Positions 1 to 7,691 of a stretch of DNA of 64,000 bases are shown piece after piece. The notes under the pieces were generated by a model. The model searched no databases, was not told the origin of the DNA, and saw only the letters and a program-made list of their open reading frames with translations. The position numbers and the translations under genes were made by a program. Every line of letters begins with the position of its first letter. Position 1 is the first letter of the stretch. Source of the DNA: Leucobacter sp. G161 (GTDB lineage: Bacteria > Actinomycetota > Actinomycetes > Actinomycetales > Microbacteriaceae); the NCBI RefSeq assembly GCF_001482305.1, contig NZ_LOHP01000017.1, forward strand, positions 159,629-223,628, in the 5' to 3' direction.

Positions 1-937
1 TCGAGCACGGTCTCGTAGACCTTGCGCTGTGTCTCAGAGAACGTGCCCGAAATCGGGATCGTCCGCGTGATGTCGGCGGTGTACAGGCTGTCGAGCTCGA
101 CACCCGCGTCGAGGAGGAGCAGGTCGCCCTCCTGCACCGGGCCATCGTTGCGGATCCAGTGCAGCGTGCACGCGTGCGGGCCTGCGGCTGCGATCGTCTC
201 GTAGCCAACCTCGTTGCCGTCGAGGCGTGCGCGGTGGTTGAAGACGCCCTCTACGACGCGCTCGCCGCGGGGGTGCGCGCTCGCGTCGCCGAGCGATGCG
301 AGCACCTCGTTGAAGCCGCGCTGGGTCGCGTCAACCGCGTCCTGCATCTCGGCAAGCTCGTACGAGTCCTTCACGAGGCGCAGTCGGATGCGGCCTGCGC
401 GAGATCGGCGTCGTCGAGCGTGACGTCGCCGTCCGCCGACACGAACTCCGCGAGATCCTTCGTTGCGGTGCCGAGGAGCGCCGCAACCTGCTTGAGCGAC
501 GGGCGTGGCCCGATCCAGAACTCACCGATCTCCGGGTTCGCGAAGAACTCGTCGGAGTCGCGCCCCGCGCGCTCACGGAAGTACAGCGTTGTCTCGCCAG
601 ACGCCTCGATCACGAGGATCGCGCCGGGTTCAGACTCCGAGCCCCAGCCGGTGAGGTGCGCGAACGCGCTGTGTGGGCGGTACGGGTAGAACGTGTCGTT
701 TGAGCGCTGCTTGAGGGCGCCAGCCGCGATCACCAGGCGCTTGCCGGCAAACTGCGCGGCGAGCGCTGCTCGGCGATCCGCCGCGAACTTGGCGACAGGC
801 AGCTCAGCGGGAAGCTCATCGACCCGGTCAGCCCAGCTCGTTGAAATGTACTTCAGGAAAGTGTCCGATTGCGGAGTGGTGCTCCGGTTCGAGTTGTCGA
901 TCTCCGCTTCGTGGGTGGCATTCGCATGTTCCGTCAT
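1..937 (-). pseudogene. Xaa-Pro aminopeptidase (aminopeptidase P), frameshifted and cut by the window edge
   Basis: An M24-family metallopeptidase that would remove N-terminal residues preceding proline. The start is ATG at 937 with a GGAGG ribosome site 8 nt upstream. The N-terminal domain (TFYPYRPHSAFAHLTGW, then ILVIEASGETTLYFRER) reads in one frame to a TGA at 371-373. The family sequence continues in another frame from about 384: LRLVKDSYELAEMQ, then LLLDAGVELDSLYTADITRT, which carries the DAG and DxTRT metal-ligand aspartates, and it stays open to the window edge. One base appears to be missing at 384-391. Either this is a real recent frameshift or a sequencing/assembly error; the intact downstream frame means decay would be very recent. 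The C-terminal metal ligands lie outside the window. Confidence 0.85.
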
Positions 938-1050
938 TGCTCTATCCTCCCATTTCTCGCTGGGTGTTGGGGACAAGCCCAGGGCCGAGGCGTACGGTGA
1001 GCACTCCGGGTGCGCGGCGCGCGCCCGGACCACCGAACAGGAGGCCAGAC

Positions 1051-1803
1051 ATGGCGAAGTATGACGTGCAAGATCGATCCGCGATTGTCACGGGAGCCGG
1101 GTCAGGGATCGGCCGCGCGGTTGCGCTGCTGCTGGCACGCAACGGCGCCAGCGTCGTCGTGCAGGATCTCAACGGCGACGCAGCCGCGGCGGTCGTGCGG
1201 GACATCATGGCAGCGGGCGGCACGGCTGCTGCGGTCGTCGGTGACGCAAGCGCGACCGAGGTTATCGCGGAGACCATCCGGGAAGCGGCAGCGCTCGGAC
1301 CGGTGCGGATCGCGGTGAACAATGCCGGCATCGGCGGCGCGGTTGGCCCGACCGCGAGCTACAGCGACGACGACTGGCAGCGGGTCATTGACCTCAACCT
1401 CACCGCGGTCTTCCGCGGCGTGCGCGCCCAGTCCACGCAGATGCTCGGACACGGTGGCGGCGCCATCGTCAATATCGCGTCGATTCTCGGCAGTGTGGGG
1501 AGTGCGGGCTCGCCAGCCTACGTCGCGAGTAAGCACGCGGTCGTCGGCCTCACGAAAACCGCGGCGCTGGAGACCGCCGCGCACGGGGTACGCGTCAACG
1601 CCGTTGGTCCCGGCTACATCGACACTGCCCTGCTCGACAATGCGTCGCCCGCGACGCGCGACGCGCTCATCGCGAAGCACCCGATGGGACGGCTCGGCAC
1701 GGCCGAGGAGGTGGCCGAACTCATCGTATTCCTGGTGAGCGACGCGGCGTCTTTCATTACCGGCAGCTACCACCTCGTGGACGGCGGCTACACGGCACCC
1801 TGA
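1051..1803 (+). CDS. SDR-family NAD(P)-dependent oxidoreductase
   Basis: A classical short-chain dehydrogenase/reductase of 250 residues, the usual length. It has the Rossmann cofactor motif TGAGSGIG (residues 14-21), the NNAG motif, the catalytic Ser in VNIAS, and Tyr157/Lys161 in YVASK. The C-terminal part (SDAASFITGSYHLVDGGYT) is typical of FabG-like members. The ATG at 1051 follows AGGAGG at good spacing. It is divergent from the aminopeptidase gene across a 113 bp gap. The acidic residue after the second strand (VVQDLNG) favours NAD over NADP (inference). The substrate cannot be told from sequence. Confidence 0.9.
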   Translation: MAKYDVQDRSAIVTGAGSGIGRAVALLLARNGASVVVQDLNGDAAAAVVRDIMAAGGTAAAVVGDASATEVIAETIREAAALGPVRIAVNNAGIGGAVGPTASYSDDDWQRVIDLNLTAVFRGVRAQSTQMLGHGGGAIVNIASILGSVGSAGSPAYVASKHAVVGLTKTAALETAAHGVRVNAVGPGYIDTALLDNASPATRDALIAKHPMGRLGTAEEVAELIVFLVSDAASFITGSYHLVDGGYTAP

Positions 1804-1822
1804 CGCGCCATAGACTGTGGGA

Positions 1823-2665
1823 ATGACAGGGCGCCCGGGCTACGACCTTCACACCCACTCCGTGCACTCGGACGGTACGACGAGACCGAGCGATATCGCG
1901 GCTGAAGCGGCGGGGCTCGGGCTCGCGGGGTTTGCCCTCACCGACCACGACACCGTCGACGGATGGACGGAAGCACGCGACACCGCCCACAGCCACGGTA
2001 TCGACTTCCTGCCCGGCATCGAGCTCACGACGAAGCACAATTGGAAGTCGCGCCACCTCCTCGGCTACGGGATCGACCCCGGCGAGGGCGAGCTCATGGC
2101 CGCGCTCGACAAGGTGCTCGAATCGCGGTTCGGCCGAGCGCGCCACATGGTTGACCTCCTTGCCGTTGACTACGCGATCACGTGGGACCTCGTTGTCGGT
2201 GCCTCCGAGACGCTCGCCGTTGGCAGGCCGCACATCGCCGATGCTCTCGTCGCAGGAGGCTACTTTGTGGATCGTAGCGCGGCCTTCGCGGAGGTGCTGC
2301 ACCCGCGCTCCCCGTACTACGTGCCCACGTTCGCGCTCGAAACCATCGACGCGATCACACTGGTCCGCCAAGCGGGGGGAGTGGCTGTGCTCGCCCACCC
2401 TGTCGCTGAGCGGCAGAGCACGCCGACCCCACCTGACGCGGTGCGCGACTTTGCGCATGCGGGCCTTGCGGGTATCGAACTCGAACACCCGGAGAACCGC
2501 GAGGACTGGCTGCCGCCGCTCCGCGCGGTCACCGAGGAACTCGGGCTGCTCGTCACCGGCTCGAGCGACTACCACGGTGCAGGGAAACCGAACCGTCTGG
2601 GACATTTCACGACACCGGCGGCGACCGTCGAACTGCTCCGCGCGGGGGTGGCGACGCCGCGCTAA
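1823..2665 (+). CDS. PHP-domain phosphoesterase, RNase AM/YciV-like
   Basis: A polymerase-and-histidinol-phosphatase domain protein of 280 residues, related to the YciV/RNase AM group that hydrolyses 3',5'-bisphosphonucleotides or 5' ends of small RNAs. Metal-ligand motifs are in order: DLHTHSVHSDG near the N-terminus, LTDHDTVDGW, PGIELTT, VLAHPV, and SSDYHG near the C-terminus. A TAGACT box lies exactly 6 nt before the ATG at 1823, so the message is probably leaderless; a GTG at 1817 would otherwise extend it by two residues. It starts 19 nt after the SDR gene. It ends facing the helicase gene, with a hairpin between them. The physiological substrate is not determined. Confidence 0.85.
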   Translation: MTGRPGYDLHTHSVHSDGTTRPSDIAAEAAGLGLAGFALTDHDTVDGWTEARDTAHSHGIDFLPGIELTTKHNWKSRHLLGYGIDPGEGELMAALDKVLESRFGRARHMVDLLAVDYAITWDLVVGASETLAVGRPHIADALVAGGYFVDRSAAFAEVLHPRSPYYVPTFALETIDAITLVRQAGGVAVLAHPVAERQSTPTPPDAVRDFAHAGLAGIELEHPENREDWLPPLRAVTEELGLLVTGSSDYHGAGKPNRLGHFTTPAATVELLRAGVATPR

Positions 2666-2695
2666 GGCTGCCGTCGCTCTGCCGTGCGCGTATGA

Positions 2696-2753
2696 CTGAG
2701 GCCGGCCACCGTCACGGATCCAGAATGGAAACCGTGAGGATGACCGGCCTCAG
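2696..2753. terminator. Bidirectional hairpin between convergent genes
   Basis: The arms CTGAGGCCGG (2696-2705) and CCGGCCTCAG (2744-2753) pair perfectly. An inner pair, TCACGG (2712-2717) with CCGTGA (2732-2737), extends the fold. It lies between the PHP gene and the helicase gene, which point at each other, so it can serve both. Confidence 0.6.
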
Positions 2754-2812
2754 CTGTCTGCGGGAGATACGCTCAGGCGCACCTACATGAGGCACACAGG
2801 AGCGTGGCGCTG

Positions 2813-4384
2813 CTAGGCGGCAGGGGTGTCAGCTGCGGGAGCCTCGGCACCCGCATCACCCGTCGACGCGCCCTCAGCGCCGGCACCGCGACCACGTCCG
2901 CCGCGACGGCGGCGACGGCGGGGAGCTGCTTCGCCGTCAGGGCCGGTGGTTGGTGCTGGTGCGCCGGGCTCGCTGCCGCCGTCGGTGTCATGGCCGTGCT
3001 GCTCGTGGCTGTGCGACTCGTGGCGCCCCTGTCCCTGTGGGTTGGCGCTGCGGGTGCGGCGGCGCGTGCGGGGCGCCCCACTCTCTCCGCTGCCCTCGGT
3101 CTTCGCCTCGGGCCGTGAGCTCGAACGCCCTCCGGACGTGCGGGTTCGGCTGCGGTCGCCGCCGCGCTCGCCGCGAGGAGCGGCATCCTTCACCGGGGTG
3201 GCCTTCAGCCGGCCCTTGGTGCCCTCGGGGATGTTCAGGTCAGTGAACAGGTGCGGCGAGGACGAGTACGTCTCGACGGGCTCGGGGATGCCGAACTCGA
3301 GGGCCTTGTCGATCAGCGCCCACTTGTGCATGTCGTCCCAGTCGACGAACGTCACAGCGATACCGGTGCGGCCCGCACGGCCCGTGCGACCAACGCGGTG
3401 CAGGTATGCCTTCTCGTCGTCGGGCACGGTGTGGTTGATCACGTGCGTGACATCGTCGACGTCGATGCCTCGAGCAGCGACCTCGGTCGCGATGAGGACA
3501 TCCTTCTTGCCAGTCTTGAACGAGGCCATCGCGCGCTCACGCTGATCCTGGTTCAGATCTCCGTGGACCGCAGCGACGTCGTAGCCGCGGTCGGTCAGCT
3601 CCTCCTGCAAACGGGCTGCGGCACGCTTGGTGCGCATGAAGATAACCGTCTTGCCACGTCCCTCGGCCTGCAGGATGCGGCCAATGACCTCATCCTTGTC
3701 GAGCGAGTGCGCGCGGTAGATGATGTGCTCGATGTTCGCCTGCGCCTGGCCCTCGTCGGGGTCGGTTGCGCGGATGTGGATCGGGTTCGTCATGAAGCGA
3801 CGCGCGAGCGACACGATGATGCCAGGCATGGTCGCCGAGAAGAGCATCGTGTGGCGGCCCGCGGGGGTCTGCGAGAACAGCTTCTCGATGTCGGCAAGGA
3901 AACCGAGGTCGAGCATCTTGTCTGCCTCGTCGAGCACCATCTCACGGACGTTTCCGAGGTTGAGTACCCGCTGGCTTGCAAGGTCGAGCAGACGGCCCGG
4001 GGTGCCGACGACGATCTGCGCGCCGGCCTTGAGCTGTTCGATCTGGCCCTCGTAGGCCTTGCCGCCGTAGATGGGCACGACGGTTGCCGCGCGGCCCTGT
4101 GCCGCGAGCTCGAGGTCTTCGTACACCTGCATGGCGAGCTCGCGCGTCGGCACGACGACGAGTGCCTGCACGCCGGGCTCAGGGTTCGCGCCGATGCGCT
4201 GCAAGAGCGGCAGACCGAAGCCAAAGGTCTTGCCGGTGCCGGTCTTAGCCTGGCCGATGATGTCCTGGCCGGTGAGAGCGAGGGGGATTGTCTGTTCCTG
4301 AATGGGGAACGCCTCGGTGATGCCCTTTTTAGCGAGCTGATCAACCATGTCTTGGTCGATGCCGAGTTCTGCAAATGTGGTCAC
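2813..4384 (-). CDS. DEAD-box ATP-dependent RNA helicase
   Basis: An RNA-unwinding ATPase of 523 residues. The core (about residues 1-370) has the Q motif (FPIQEQTIP), Walker A (AKTGTGKT), PTRELA, DEAD (VLDEADKML), the SAT motif (LFSATMP), and the C-terminal HRVGRTGR motif. The last ~115 residues are low-complexity, rich in Arg, Gly, Ser and Ala, and include a run of six arginines followed by GGRGRG and a His-rich patch (HESHSHEQHGH). Such tails in other DEAD-box proteins bind RNA non-specifically. The start is GTG at 4384 preceded by AGGACC. The gene is divergent from the ferritin-like gene. A cold-shock or ribosome-assembly role is typical of the family but not shown here. Confidence 0.93.
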   Translation of the reverse strand: MTTFAELGIDQDMVDQLAKKGITEAFPIQEQTIPLALTGQDIIGQAKTGTGKTFGFGLPLLQRIGANPEPGVQALVVVPTRELAMQVYEDLELAAQGRAATVVPIYGGKAYEGQIEQLKAGAQIVVGTPGRLLDLASQRVLNLGNVREMVLDEADKMLDLGFLADIEKLFSQTPAGRHTMLFSATMPGIIVSLARRFMTNPIHIRATDPDEGQAQANIEHIIYRAHSLDKDEVIGRILQAEGRGKTVIFMRTKRAAARLQEELTDRGYDVAAVHGDLNQDQRERAMASFKTGKKDVLIATEVAARGIDVDDVTHVINHTVPDDEKAYLHRVGRTGRAGRTGIAVTFVDWDDMHKWALIDKALEFGIPEPVETYSSSPHLFTDLNIPEGTKGRLKATPVKDAAPRGERGGDRSRTRTSGGRSSSRPEAKTEGSGESGAPRTRRRTRSANPQGQGRHESHSHEQHGHDTDGGSEPGAPAPTTGPDGEAAPRRRRRRGGRGRGAGAEGASTGDAGAEAPAADTPAA

Positions 4385-4584
4385 GCCTGGTCCTGTTCTG
4401 TGTTCGATTGTGCATTGCTGCGCGTCGTACAGGGCGCAGCCTCCGTCGCTCCAACGGCGACGAAGAAAAATACGTGTCCTCCCAGTCTATGGGGGCAAGG
4501 CGACAGTTGCGTGATTCGCGCTGTGTTTTCACTATGCGGCTGGGTATTCCCGTGTTGCCGGTTCGCGGCGGTAAGCTAAGCAAC

Positions 4585-5304
4585 GTGTTCGACTGGATCC
4601 GTAGGCTGCGCAAGAAACAAGCGCCGTCAAAAGCGTCGCTGTCCCATGCGAGCGATGCGGAAACCGAGCGCGTCGACCTCGCAGAGTTTGCCCCCGGCAT
4701 TATGCCGTTTCTCGGGTTGACCGCGTACCTGCAGCTCGAACTGTACGAGGCTGCGACCCGCGGCGTCTCCGGTGCAGCCACGCTCGAAGCGAAGGAAACG
4801 CTGGCCCGAGTCGCTGGTGAAACGCTGTCGAAGCAGCAACGCCTGGCCGACGAGATCCGCCGCCGCGGAGCCGAGCCACACGAAGTCATGCGCCCCTTCA
4901 CGAAAGTGATCAACGATTACGTTGAGCGCATCGACACCGAGGACTGGCATCAGCACGTCCTGTCGCTCTACCTTGTTGGCGGACTGTTCGATGATTTCTT
5001 TGCAAGCCTCGCTGGCGGTCTCAAAGACTCGTACCGCACCGAGGTGATTGCCGTGCTCACCGGCGGTGAGGGGCGCGCTGCGCTCAAGGGGCTGCTCGAG
5101 CAGGCGCTCGAAGACGATCCGAAGCTGTCGAGCTGGCTCGCCCTCTGGGGCCGCAGACTCGTGGGGGACACGCTGCTCGTTTCGCGTGCCGTGCTGCGGC
5201 TCAGCGAGAAGCGCGAGTTCGTCGAGAGCGAGGTCGAGCCAGTGTTCACTGAACTCATCGCAGACCACATTCGCCGCATGGACGGTCTCGGCCTCACCGC
5301 CTAG
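4585..5304 (+). CDS. Ferritin-like-fold protein, MiaE-related
   Basis: A helical protein of 239 residues resembling the actinobacterial ferritin-like proteins annotated near tRNA-(MS2IO6A)-hydroxylase. I recognise it from its overall pattern (GIMPFLGLTAYLQLELYEAATRG, then LSLYLVGGLFDDFFASLAGG), not from proven catalysis. Glu residues in the first helix pair and in the DTEDW and SEVEPVFTELIADHIRR regions could bind a di-iron centre. The start is a GTG lying 7 nt after TAAGCT, the leaderless arrangement seen throughout the window; a much longer in-frame extension to 4375 would run into the helicase start region and is not favoured. RlmC follows immediately. The substrate is unknown. Confidence 0.75.
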   Translation: MFDWIRRLRKKQAPSKASLSHASDAETERVDLAEFAPGIMPFLGLTAYLQLELYEAATRGVSGAATLEAKETLARVAGETLSKQQRLADEIRRRGAEPHEVMRPFTKVINDYVERIDTEDWHQHVLSLYLVGGLFDDFFASLAGGLKDSYRTEVIAVLTGGEGRAALKGLLEQALEDDPKLSSWLALWGRRLVGDTLLVSRAVLRLSEKREFVESEVEPVFTELIADHIRRMDGLGLTA

Positions 5305-5318
5305 GGATGGTGACGCGA

Positions 5319-6488
5319 ATGGAGACTCTCCTTGCGCCGCCGGACTGCCGCTACTTTGCAGCGGGCCTGTGCCGGTCGTGCACGTTTATCGAAACGCCGA
5401 TCGCGGCGCAGCAGGCTTCGAAGCAGCAGCGCTGCGCCGAGCTGCTCCCCGGTGTACCCGAGGCCGCCTGGCTGCCGCCCGTCCCCGGCGGTGTCGCGGG
5501 ATTCCGAAACCGAGCGAAGCTTGCCGTCGGCGGCCGTGCCGGAGCCGTCACGCTCGGAATACTTGACCGCGGCGGCATGGGCGTCGACCTCACCGACTGC
5601 CTCATCCATGAGCCCGCGATCCAGTCCGTCATCCCCATCCTTGCCGCGTTCGCAAACGATCTGCAGATCGCGCCATACTCCGTGCCGAAGCGTGCGGGTG
5701 AGCTGAAATACATCCACGTCACCGTGAGCCCAGCCGGAGAACTCATGGTGCGCTTCGTCGTGCGCAGCGACCACGGGCTCGCGCTGATCCGCCGACAAGT
5801 GGACACGCTGCGCGAGCTCCTGCCACAGGCCGCCGTGATCTCGGTGAACCTGCTGCCCGAGCACAAGGCAGTGCTTGAGGGTGAACGTGAGGAGCCACTC
5901 CTCGGCTCAGCGCTCGCGATGGAGCTCGGCGAGGGGCTGGAGCCGATCACCCTGTACTTGCGCCCGCAGAGCTTCTTCCAAACGAACACCACGGTCGCGC
6001 TCGCGCTGTACGAGCAGGCGGCGGCGTGGGTCGACAGCGTTGATCCCGCGTCTCTCTGGGACCTCTACTGTGGCGTCGGGGGCTTCGCGCTGTTCACCGC
6101 ACGTTCTGCGACCGGAGCAGCCCGCGATGTCCTCGGGGTGGAACTCAGTGAGCAGGCGATCCGCTCGGCTGAGCGCAGCGCGAGCGAAGCCAGCATCCCG
6201 GCGCGGTTCCTCGCGGGTGACGCGACAGCGTTCGCGCTCGCCGCGGCCCCCGCAGAGCTCCCGGAGCTCGTGGTGGTGAACCCGCCGCGGCGCGGGATCG
6301 GCGAGACGCTTGCAGACTGGCTGGAGGCGTCTGGGATCCGCCACGTCATCTATTCGAGCTGCAACCCCGAGAGCCTCGCGCGTGACCTGGAACGGATGCC
6401 GTCGCTCAGCGTGCGGTCTGCGCGGCTGTTCGACATGTTCCCGCACACCGGCCACCTCGAGGTTGCGGTGTTGCTCGAACGTTCCTGA
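5319..6488 (+). CDS. rlmC: 23S rRNA (uracil-C5)-methyltransferase, RlmC-like
   Basis: An RNA m5U methyltransferase of the TrmA/RlmD/RlmC group, 389 residues. Cysteines in CRYFAAGLCRSC and in the later DCLIH suggest the 4Fe-4S site of RlmC/RlmD. The sequence follows E. coli RlmC closely: GFRNRAKLAVGG, KRAGELKYIHVTVSP, LYLRPQSFFQTNT, the SAM motif LWDLYCGVGGFAL, VVNPPRRGIG, and the nucleophile/base region YSSCNPESLARDL followed by FDMFPHTGHLEV. The ATG at 5319 has a partial GGATGG site 8 nt upstream; an ATG at 5307, two bases after the previous stop, is the alternative. It is probably co-transcribed with the ferritin-like gene. Confidence 0.9.
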   Translation: METLLAPPDCRYFAAGLCRSCTFIETPIAAQQASKQQRCAELLPGVPEAAWLPPVPGGVAGFRNRAKLAVGGRAGAVTLGILDRGGMGVDLTDCLIHEPAIQSVIPILAAFANDLQIAPYSVPKRAGELKYIHVTVSPAGELMVRFVVRSDHGLALIRRQVDTLRELLPQAAVISVNLLPEHKAVLEGEREEPLLGSALAMELGEGLEPITLYLRPQSFFQTNTTVALALYEQAAAWVDSVDPASLWDLYCGVGGFALFTARSATGAARDVLGVELSEQAIRSAERSASEASIPARFLAGDATAFALAAAPAELPELVVVNPPRRGIGETLADWLEASGIRHVIYSSCNPESLARDLERMPSLSVRSARLFDMFPHTGHLEVAVLLERS

Positions 6489-6904
6489 GCGCGGGGTCCC
6501 TTGCGATCCTCGCTGCCCCGAATTATCTAGTCCGACTCTTACGAGGGCCGAACACGGTGCGGAATGGATAACACGGGGGCTCGTAGCTGAGGAGTGGGGT
6601 GGTGCTGCCGCGGGCGCTTCGCGCCCTTGCCGCTCATGCGGGTGGCCCCGGGGTGAGCGCATTCCGCAGCTCCCACCGGCGGAAACACGCTGTGGCCGAG
6701 GGGGCCTGCCGGTAGCTCCCGTTGTGGAGACACACGTCGCAGGCCTTGGTCGTTGTGGTTGGTGATGAGCTCACGCAAGTACCCGGTTCCTTCAGAAGTA
6801 CCCGTTTTCTACGCGCGGAAAAGGGGTACTCGTGCAGGAACCGGGTACTCCGGCGGAATCCGCTGGGATTAGACGCGCTGGACCAGCACGGCGGGATCCG
6901 GAAG
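6489..6904. other. Non-coding region between convergent genes, with a nested inverted repeat
   Basis: A stretch of 416 bp between rlmC and the NRDE gene. I see no credible reading frame. A small GGGCGC-TTC-GCGCCC hairpin lies near 6611-6625 and a striking nested inverted repeat lies at 6778-6849 (listed separately). Short open frames on the minus strand (6539-6778) have no family resemblance I can name. Confidence 0.6.
6778..6849. repeat. Nested inverted repeat with four copies of an AGTACCC element
   Basis: The outer arms AGTACCCGGTTCCT (6778-6791) and AGGAACCGGGTACT (6836-6849) are perfect reverse complements over 14 bp. The inner arms AGTACCCGTTTTC (6797-6809) and GAAAAGGGGTACT (6818-6830) pair with one mismatch. 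Five unpaired bases separate outer and inner stems on each side, and the loop is about 8 nt. The inner and outer arms resemble each other, so the element is two direct repeats followed by two inverted copies. It could be a terminator, a REP-like element or a remnant of a mobile element; no transposase is nearby. Confidence 0.85.
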
Positions 6905-7627
6905 CTACGCCGCCTTGAACTTCGGTGTTCCCCAGCTGCCGGGCGTCTCAAACGGCGCCCACTCGAGGTCGACGGCGTCGGAGGAGACATCGGCGACACA
7001 GGTGAGGAGTGACAGCGTGGGGTAGCCGAGAGGACGGTTGTCGCGCACGATTGCGCGATCGTCGGTGGGGCCGAGTTCTGATGTGCGGCCGAGGAGTTCG
7101 AGCCACTGGCCCCGCCACTCCGAGTCCGGGAGGCCGCCGAGTGCACGGAACTCCGGAAGCCAGCGCGCGATACGCTCGGAGCGCGGATCGTTCACATCGT
7201 GGTGCGCGAGCATATGAACGCCAGGGCTGAGCGTCTCACGGCGGAGCTCCTGGCCGTCCCAGGCGGACACCGTCGCGCGTGACCCCGCCACCTCAACGAG
7301 GGAGAAGGGTGCCGAGGTCGGGGGATCCGTGAGTTCCGCGCCAGCAACCGAGGCGAGCACGAGGCCGCCGCGCGAAGTGAAGCCGCCCGCGGGCTCGGCC
7401 ATTTCGGCTGCCCGGTTGACGACGACCGACAGCCTGCCGGCCGCTGACTGGAAGGCGAGCCAGGCGCCGTTGGCGCGGCGATCGCGTACCCCGAGTGTTC
7501 CTGGGTGTGACTCGGGCCACCACTGACCGGGCGGATCCCAGGGGCGCGAGGGATCCTCGTCCCGCACCGCCAGCACGCGGGTCGGGGTGGACTCGTCAAC
7601 GGGAACCTCGATCACGACCGTGCACAT
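6905..7627 (-). CDS. NRDE/TANGO2-family protein
   Basis: A protein of 240 residues starting MCTVV, with Cys2 in the position expected for an N-terminal-nucleophile-type fold. Family hallmarks visible are VRDEDPSRPWDPP (the NRDE-like motif), LGVRDRRANGAWLAF, and SLVEVAG. TANGO2-family proteins have been linked to Golgi organisation and haem trafficking in eukaryotes; bacterial roles are unclear. The start is ATG at 7627, with TACACT 6 nt upstream, consistent with a leaderless message and with the conserved Cys2. It is divergent from coaBC across a 64 bp gap. Confidence 0.8.
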   Translation of the reverse strand: MCTVVIEVPVDESTPTRVLAVRDEDPSRPWDPPGQWWPESHPGTLGVRDRRANGAWLAFQSAAGRLSVVVNRAAEMAEPAGGFTSRGGLVLASVAGAELTDPPTSAPFSLVEVAGSRATVSAWDGQELRRETLSPGVHMLAHHDVNDPRSERIARWLPEFRALGGLPDSEWRGQWLELLGRTSELGPTDDRAIVRDNRPLGYPTLSLLTCVADVSSDAVDLEWAPFETPGSWGTPKFKAA

Positions 7628-7691
7628 GGGTCGAGTGTATCGCCGCTGTGCCCTGCTGCCGAAAGTGGGGTTTCGGTGCGAAGATGGGGGT

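Noticed and set aside
4375..5304. An extended start for the ferritin-like protein
   Set aside because: It would begin inside the helicase gene; the GTG at 4585 sits 7 nt after TAAGCT.
6539..7146. Possible remnant gene (for example an HNH endonuclease) on the minus strand
   Set aside because: The translation has no recognisable motif, and part of it is antisense overlap with the NRDE gene.
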